DNA of 64,000 nt from Halicephalobus mephisto (lineage: Eukaryota > Nematoda > Chromadorea > Rhabditida > Panagrolaimidae), in the NCBI GenBank assembly GCA_009193035.1, contig SWDT01000257.1, forward strand, positions 62,001 to 126,000, given 5' to 3'. Of this stretch, positions 57,766 to 64,000 are shown one piece after another. The stretch's first letter is position 1; each line of letters opens with the position of its first letter. The position numbers were made by a program, and so were the translations under genes. The notes under the pieces were generated by a model that was not told the DNA's origin, did no database searches, and saw nothing but the letters and a program-made list of their open reading frames with translations.

Positions 57766-60309
57766 TTATCCGTTTTCATGTCTGACAAACTTGGCAGGGA
57801 ACCATCCAACACGGCTAAAATATAAATGTGATTATGGTATCTTTGGATAATAAAAACAAACTTGGGATCAGCCAAAGTCCGGAGAAGAACCCAGCCTCGC
57901 TGTCCACAACGGATCAATTGGGCATTATCTCCAGCAGCTAAAGATATTTGTTTCGGAGTTCTGGCCGTATACGGCATCGTGCAAGTCACCACAGATCCAT
58001 AGTCAGCTGCAGTGAAAGCTGGTTTTTCTGTAACACCTGAAGAATAAAAAAACAACATGTTTTATATCACCTTTACGTGGAGCCGGTGGTGGAGGTGAAG
58101 GCGGAGGTTGAAATTGCGGAGGTTGAAACTGCGGAGGAGGTGCAGGATGGAACTGTGGTGGAGATACCTGTTGTCGCTGTGGTGGAGGTAACGGTTGAAT
58201 CTCTTGTGGTGGAGGAGGTGGTGCTGAACGTTTCATTTGAGATTCTGGAGGAGAAGTCACCTCAAATTGGTTCACAGGGATGTAGCCATCATTGAAAGCA
58301 GGAGTATATGGTTTAGAAACGGGAATCAGCAAAGAATCCTCGTTAATTCGTTCAAAACCGTTATGTTCTGGTTGCGGAAAAGATTGGATGCTTGTTTCTC
58401 TCGGAGGCGGCTGCACAGGTTGATGTCGTGGTAGTGGAGGAGTAGGTGTAGAGGGAGGAAAGTATATATTTTGTAAATTCGGTCTTTGTTGGTAATTTCC
58501 CCCGACATCGCTTTGTTGACGAGAATATGGAGGTCGAGAAGAGGACCTATTGCTCTTGTTGGTTTGAAGAGTAGGGACTCCTTCGCTGTTGTATTCATTC
58601 AAGAAGCCAGTAATTGTATCGATTTGCTGTGAAACGGGAGTCATGAGGTCGTTATCATGCCCATCTGTGACCATGACGATGTCGAGAGGTCTCGATATCT
58701 CCTCTCTTTTGAAAGCTTGGCTTGGCATCTCGTCTCTTCTGGAAGAATGGTTCGACATCGTGGTTCTGGCCTCTGGCTTCTCATTTTGAGAAGTTGTTTC
58801 AGCAGATTTCGACTCAGTTTTCTGCGATCCATTTTCTTTAGCTTCTGTGGTTTTTCCGGTGTTTGGAAGTCCACCCGAGAGTTCATTCCAAACCTCTGTA
58901 GTCCGTTTCAACAACTTTAGATGGCTGTCAGTGAAATACTTGTATCTTGAACACTGAAGGTTAATGGTGTCATTGTATTTCTTGTTATAAAATTCCCGAA
59001 GATCTTTGTTGCTCTTCCTCTTCTTGTTGACATCCTTGTGAATCTGACGTTGTTGCTTCAAATAGTCGTTCAGGACCTTTCGATGGTTCTCTTTTTCTGC
59101 TTCAGCGTTGAGGTGAATTTTGCACGCGATTTCCCCAAATTCATCTATCTAAAAATCGATAAATAATCATCTTGCAGGATTAGCATGATTAGGATGATTA
59201 GACACTAAGGAAGTTTGTTGAAAACAAAACTCACGAGTTTCGAAGTTTCTTCGCCGATTTTTCTGAACTTTGGAATTAATTCCTTGAGTTCCTGTGCTGT
59301 TGCCTGTGCATCAGGTTCAGCGTTCTTCGCCGATACAACTAGTTTATTCAAACTGATCAGGTACTCAGCAAAGGCCCTCTGATTTGCTACAGTAGTGTTT
59401 GTCAGTAAAAAATTAGGGAATTAGAGAAAGATTATTGATTTAGAATTGCTAGATATGCCTTAGTCTATTATATAACAGTGGGGAAGTACTATAGATTATT
59501 AAGATACTTTTAAGTGATTTACAATGCTAAGTATGAAACAGTTCTGCATACTATATAGTTTAGAAATTACAACGGAGAATATGAATCTTTTCCTGATAGA
59601 AATTGTCGAATTTCATGTGCGGAAATACTTCATATCTTCTGTTATAATTTCCGAACCATAGTATATACAAGAATCTCTGATGATTCATACTGTAGATCCT
59701 CTTGATAGTATCTCAACAACATATTACGCTTTCCTATTACTGTATGATAAACCAAGTTACAATCAATAGTTTTAAATTTACAGACTATACATTGCTTTAC
59801 AGATGCTATAACTTTAGGCACAGAAGATGTGACTATATTGTGTGTAATTCGAATTGTAGAGGATAGTTTAAGGACTTTAACAATGTACAGCGCTTTCATA
59901 TTAGTACGCAATAAACCAAGTTACGATCAATAGTTTTAAACTTATAGACTATATCATACATTGTTTTATAGATACTATGACTTTAGGCACAGAAGATATA
60001 ACTACATCATATATAGCTCGAATTGTATATCCTACCGAAAGGATTTCAATAACATATAGAACGTCATTATTACTATATAAGTCAAATTACGATCAGTGGT
60101 TTTAAACTTATGGACCTCAATGTACTTACCCTCCTGGGACTTGTTGAAAGCCATTGCTGCAGTCGCAACATTTTTGAAAGCTAAAAAGTTATAAAAATAA
60201 AAAATGAAAGTAAACAACATCTACCTGGATGGAAATCAGTCGCTAACTGGTGGTGGATTTTACTTATTACTTTTGTCTGATGTGGGATATTGTCGTGATT
60301 CTCAGCCAT
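57766..60309 (-). CDS. I-BAR (IMD) and SH3 protein, IRSp53/BAIAP2-like (6 exons)
   Basis: Membrane-bending adaptor linking the plasma membrane to actin regulators. Exons (minus): 60225-60309, 60130-60180, 59235-59386, 58071-59148, 57862-58036, 57766-57814; 1590 nt, 529 residues. The helical IMD covers roughly residues 8-165: ATDFHPAFKNVATAAMAFNK, FRKIGEETSKL, DEFGEIACKIHLNAEAEKEN, KYKYF-like SRYKYFTDSHLKLLKRTTE. Then a Ser/Gln-rich linker and long proline-rich runs (APPPPPQEIQPLPPPQ) that could bind SH3 or profilin. The C terminus is an SH3 domain: VVTCTMPYTARTPKQISLAA, RGWVLLRTL, and GWFPAKFVRHENG stop. The 47 bp last intron (GTTTG donor) must be removed to give the SH3 end; unspliced, the frame also stays open with a non-SH3 tail. 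Intron 3 carries a ~170 bp repeat. Confidence 0.87.
59450..60110. repeat. ~170 bp repeat in the I-BAR gene intron
   Basis: Three to four copies containing AAACCAAGTTACGATCAATA, GTTTTAAACTTATAGACTAT, GATACTATGACTTTAGGCAC and AAGGACTTTAACAATGTACA. Same layout as the array in dpf intron 1 (CCCATAACTTC..., ATTACAATCAATAG...). Confidence 0.8.
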
Positions 60310-60383
60310 TATTGAAAAAAATCGAAAAAAGGACAAAAGTAACTGATTAAAACCGAAACTTGCTAACAAGGTTGTTTGTCAGG

Positions 60384-60647
60384 CTAGTCAATCCTCACTG
60401 ACAACGTAGAATGAAGAAAACAGTAAGGACAAACAGCATTTGATAGCACTTCGAAATCGGAGGATCCGTGAATAGGCGTGCCGACAGGACTGAATTTTAG
60501 GGAACTGTCGTCCAAACGGAAAACTTTGTTATCAGTGTTTAATTCCAATCGGCTTTTAATTTTGCTTCGAAGATGAGAATGAATGACGAAAAAAATAAAA
60601 TTACTGATTATGTATCGATAAAATAAGATGTAAATTAAGATTCGCAT
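60384..60647 (-). CDS. Small hypothetical protein with N-terminal membrane segment
   Basis: An 87-codon ATG frame on the minus strand, 74 bases upstream of the I-BAR start. The N terminus is hydrophobic (YILFYRYIISNFIFFVIHSH), followed by a polar part with NTDNKVFRLDDSSLKFSPVG and a Cys pair in NAVCPYCFLH. Non-repetitive and of coding-like composition in its second half. The close head-to-tail spacing would suit a nematode operon, but I see no homologue and no splice evidence. Confidence 0.35.
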   Translation of the reverse strand: MRILIYILFYRYIISNFIFFVIHSHLRSKIKSRLELNTDNKVFRLDDSSLKFSPVGTPIHGSSDFEVLSNAVCPYCFLHSTLSVRID

Positions 60648-60659
60648 TTTTAGGCGTTT

Positions 60660-61380
60660 TCGGAAACTTTAAAAAACTCTTTTAAAGAATTATCTCAAAC
60701 ATAATTCTAAAAAATTAATTTTAAAAATTGTATAAAAATTATTTTAAAAATAATTCTAAAAAATTAATTTTAAAAATTGTATAAAAAATTAATTTTAAAA
60801 ATTATATAAAAATTATTTTAAAAATAATTCCGAAAGATTTATTTTAAAAATTGTATAAAAATTATTTTAAAAATAATTCTGAAAAATCAATTTTAAAAAT
60901 TGTATAAAAATTAATTTTATATTTTTTTAATAAATTCTTGATAAAAAGTGTATTTTTATAAAAATTAATCAAATTTACAGATTTTGGATTTGGAATCAGA
61001 AAAATTAAAAAAATTCGAATATCACTGAAACATATTTTAGATAACTTTTTGCATTTTTTATAGAATCATTTTATGGTTATTTTATGTTTTCTAAAACATA
61101 TAAAATAGTCAAATTTAAAAATTCTCAATTTAAAGTTAGAATCCAAAAAATTTGTAAATCAAAAATAAATTTCAAAATTATTTTAAATAATTTCAACTTT
61201 TTATGGATTTCTAACGCGAAAAAATTATTTTTTATTTTTACAAAAAACATTTAAAATATGGTAATTTAAGTCCTAGATTCTGAATCTGAACGTAGAAAAT
61301 AAAAAAATATTTTTAAAATTAAAAAATTAAATCGATTAAAATTTATTTTAAAAAATACAGAAATTTAGAATTTAGAATTT
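60660..61380. repeat. A/T-rich repeats
   Basis: From 60670 to 60940, units of ATAATTCTAAAAAATTAATT, TTAAAAATTGTATAAAAATT. The rest to 61380 is A/T-rich with no gene seen. Confidence 0.65.
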
Positions 61381-61389
61381 CAGTTTTTT

Positions 61390-62020
61390 GCATTATTGAA
61401 GATAATAATCGAAGTTTGAGGTTGAAATATGAAGTTTATGTTACTGAAGTCGATACTTAGAGTTTAACGTCGAAATATGAGGGTTGTGTTATTGAAGCTG
61501 ATAGAGTTCGTTATCGAAATATGATGTTTATGTTATTGAAATTGATGATCAGAGTTCCACATCGAAATATGAGGGTTATATTATTGAAGTTGATGATCGA
61601 AGTTTGAGATCGAGGTCTTATTTAAATTAATAATCAGAGTTTAACTTTGAAATATGAGATTTATATTATTAAAGTCGATGATTGAAGTTTGAAGTTGAAA
61701 TTCGATGTTTATGTTGTCGAAGTTCATAATCAAAGTTTGGACTTGAGATCTTATTGAAATTAATAATCGGAGTTTGACTTTGAAATTTGAGATTTATATT
61801 ATTAAAGTCGATGATTGAAGTTTGAAGTTGAAATGAGGTTTATGTTATCAAAGTCAGTGGTCAGAGTTTGAAGTTGAAATTCGATGTTTATGTTGTCGAA
61901 GTTCATAGTCAAAGTTTAGACTTGAGATCTTATTGAAATTAATAATCGGAGTTTGATTTTGAAATATGAGATTTAAACTACCAAAGTTGATAGAGTTCAA
62001 AGTTGAAATTTGGATTTTTG
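61390..62020. repeat. Tandem array with GAAGTTGATGATCGAAGTTT unit
   Basis: About ten degenerate 55-70 bp units: GAAATATGAGGTTTATGTTA, TTGAAGTCGATGATCGAAG. Related to 10240-11450, in the other orientation. Confidence 0.8.
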
Positions 62021-62626
62021 ATGTAAGAAAGTGCAAATTTTTCTATTTTGAAAATTTCTACTTTTTGCTTAAATTGACGGAACTTTGAATTTTCCGAATC
62101 AAATATGATCTGCAAGTCGTGTCTGAGAACGAAAAGTAGAACGTTTGACTTCGCCAGTTAACTTTAATAAGCATCTCTAACTTCAAAGTTTGAGTGTCAA
62201 CTTTGGTAACACAAACTTTAAATTCTGATGTCGAACTTTGATTACAATCTTTGGTAACATAAACTTCAGATTTTGCTGTTGAACATTAACTATGAACTTT
62301 AATCAATACTTCAACTTCAAGTTCTGGCTATAAACTTGAACAAAACTGAATACTGAAGATCATTCTTTAATTTTGATTTCAGCTTCGAAATCTGCAAATT
62401 TAATTATTTTGTTTTAATAAAAATATGAAAATAAAATCCCCACAGTAATTTCTGAAGTTCTGTAGCGAAAATTGAAAAATACAATTGAATCATTTTTATT
62501 ACTGTAGTCAATACGAGAATAAACATCATGATGGAATAAAGGTTAGGCACGTATGTACTCTCGGGGTACCATGCTTACAGGGTACATAGGAGCCTCACCA
62601 TTATTCTTCATGAAGTCCAAAATTAA

Positions 62627-62785
62627 TTATAAAATAAAATTATAAAATTATAAAATTATAAAATTATAAAATTATAAAATTATAAAATTATAAAATTATA
62701 AAATTATAAAATTATAAAATTATAAAATTATAAAATTATAAAATTATAAAATTATAAAATTATAAAATTATAAAATTATAAAATT
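62627..62785. repeat. Nearly perfect ATAAAATT octamer array
   Basis: About twenty consecutive ATAAAATT units with almost no variation, much more homogeneous than any other array here. It looks like a recent expansion. Confidence 0.95.
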
Positions 62786-62799
62786 ATTTAAAAATTAAA

Positions 62800-63300
62800 A
62801 AAATAAATTCTCTAATAATATGTAGAACTAAATAATGACTTTTTTGATCGAACTTTAATGATAAAGTAAAATTTTACAAGGAAGAAAAATTAATTAATCC
62901 TCAGTGAATTAGAGTTATAATAAATTTTTGATTTTACAAAAAATAATTTTTTATAAAAATAATTTTTCTACAAAAAATGGAATAAAATAATTTTTAATTT
63001 TTAAAGTAATTTTTCACAAAAAAGATAATTTTTATAAAAACAATTTTTAAATTTAAAAAAACCTTCAATTTTACAGTAAAAATAATTTTTTTATAAAATA
63101 TTTAAAAATTTTTATTTTTTTATAAAATATTTAAAAAATTTTATTTTTTATTAAATATTTAAAAAATTTTATTTTTTATTAAATATTTGAAATTTTTTAT
63201 TTTTTGTAAAATATTTGAAATTTTTTATTTTTTACTTTTTTTTATAAAATGTTTAAAATGTTCGATTTTTTGAATTTTTTATGATGTTGAAAAGAAAAGA
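62800..63300. repeat. A/T-rich spacer
   Basis: TTTTATTTTTTATAAAATAT-like units; nothing else is seen. Confidence 0.65.
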
Positions 63301-63310
63301 TTGAATTAAT

Positions 63311-63513
63311 CATGTTTCATCCCATGTCCGTTAACCCATCCATCAACCCTGTTTTCGACTTGGACAAATGCACTCAGAGTCAGGTGTGCCGACTTTATCA
63401 CGTACTCTAGAGTTGCAAAACAAATCCCCAGTCTGAGAGGGTGTAATGACTCAGACGACTCTGATGTGGTGTGGACTCCCTCTGGCAACGAAGAAGACGC
63501 AATTTTTGAATAA
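63311..63513 (+). other. Exon-like open frame, unassigned
   Basis: A plus-strand frame is open to a TAA at 63511, with RVAKQIPSLRGCNDSDDSDV and TPSGNEEDAIFE at its end; a minus-strand frame is also open here. Composition is distinctly GC-richer than its flanks. No ATG, partner exon or family was identified. Confidence 0.25.
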
Positions 63514-63619
63514 CTTTTTGTTTGACGATATCTATTAATATATGCTGAATCTCGGTGGACCGGTGTGGTTGCGTCAGAGATAAGGGGTATGAGAGTTTTT
63601 TATTTATCAGAACAATAAT

Positions 63620-63905
63620 AAGAATAAACACAATAACTATATATTAGATAACTAGTCAACGCTCCATCTGTCGTATGCAATAGGCCTAATCTCTAACACG
63701 TAGAGGTTTCTCTTCGAGACCTGACTTTCTTATGCCATAATTAGTTAATACACCGATATAACAAAGAATAAACACAATAACTATATACTAAATAACTAGT
63801 CAACACTCCATCTATCACGTACAGTATCCCCACTATCTAACACGTAGAATAATTCCCTTCAAATTCTGTTTATGTAACAGCTAGTTATACACCGATATCT
63901 ATTAC
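63620..63905. repeat. Two copies of the ~150 bp repeat seen in dpf intron 10, inverted
   Basis: ACTTTCTTATGCCATAATTA, GTTAATACACCGATATAAC and CGTACAGTATCCCCACTATC are the reverse complements of the units at 36640-37150. Confidence 0.85.
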
Positions 63906-64000
63906 ATATAACAACGCTAAAAAGTTGACTCTAAAATTGATAGGAACCCCTACCGTCCTAGCAGGGACTTTCGCGGTAGGAGTTCGCATTCGGTTCCATC

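Noticed and set aside
58077..58434. Plus-strand Val/Glu-rich frames
   Set aside because: Antisense of the proline-rich exon of the I-BAR gene.

Overview
The window looks like nuclear DNA of a free-living rhabditid nematode, Caenorhabditis or a close relative. It is very AT-rich. Protein-coding exons are short and separated by introns with GT donors (GTAAGT and, unusually often, GTTTG) and TTTTCAG or TTTTTAG acceptors. Several start codons sit just downstream of an unpaired acceptor, as expected for spliced-leader trans-splicing. The proteins read best against nematode families. Genes are sparse: about ten well supported ones in 64 kb, with introns and spacers filled by tandem and dispersed repeats. 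No bacterial, viral, rRNA or CRISPR features were seen.

Layout. 0-5 kb: a glb-1-type globin (+) and an R-SNARE/VAMP of the synaptobrevin family (-). 6-9.3 kb: the autophagy protein ATG101/EPG-9 (-). 9.3-21 kb: mostly repeat arrays, a 2.2 kb fold-back element, a possible two-exon Cys/His-containing gene (+) and a secreted acidic protein (+). 21.5-24.1 kb: sphingosine-1-phosphate lyase (-). 25.5-27.4 kb: metaxin-1 (+). 28.5-32.2 kb: a tetraspanin (+) in which two consecutive stretches of the large extracellular loop are each encoded twice, by tandem, same-phase, apparently mutually exclusive exons. 34.1-34.6 kb: a small secreted precursor ending a predicted peptide in Gly-Lys-Arg (+). 34.7-42.9 kb: a 15-exon dipeptidyl peptidase IV-type membrane serine protease (-). 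44.6 kb: an orphan exon resembling the start of a prostaglandin-reductase-like enzyme (+). 46.5-48.5 kb: a second peptide-precursor candidate (-), whose last exon gives a C-K-W-K-L-C ring resembling the C-F-W-K-Y-C core of urotensin II. 57.8-60.3 kb: an I-BAR plus SH3 protein of the IRSp53 type (-). The rest is repeat DNA with a few exon-like islands that I could not assemble.

The genes do not form one pathway or an obvious operon; they are ordinary eukaryotic neighbours (oxygen binding, membrane fusion, autophagy, sphingolipid breakdown, mitochondrial import, membrane organisation, peptide signalling, peptide cleavage, actin/membrane bending). A peptide precursor lies tail-to-tail with a dipeptidyl peptidase, and their 3' ends overlap. 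The most notable non-genic signals are repeat families that recur across unrelated introns, including one with a complementary GGTCCCG...CGGGACC pair able to fold as a hairpin. Exon coordinates were built by hand from splice signals, phase and family resemblance; no transcript or database evidence was available.
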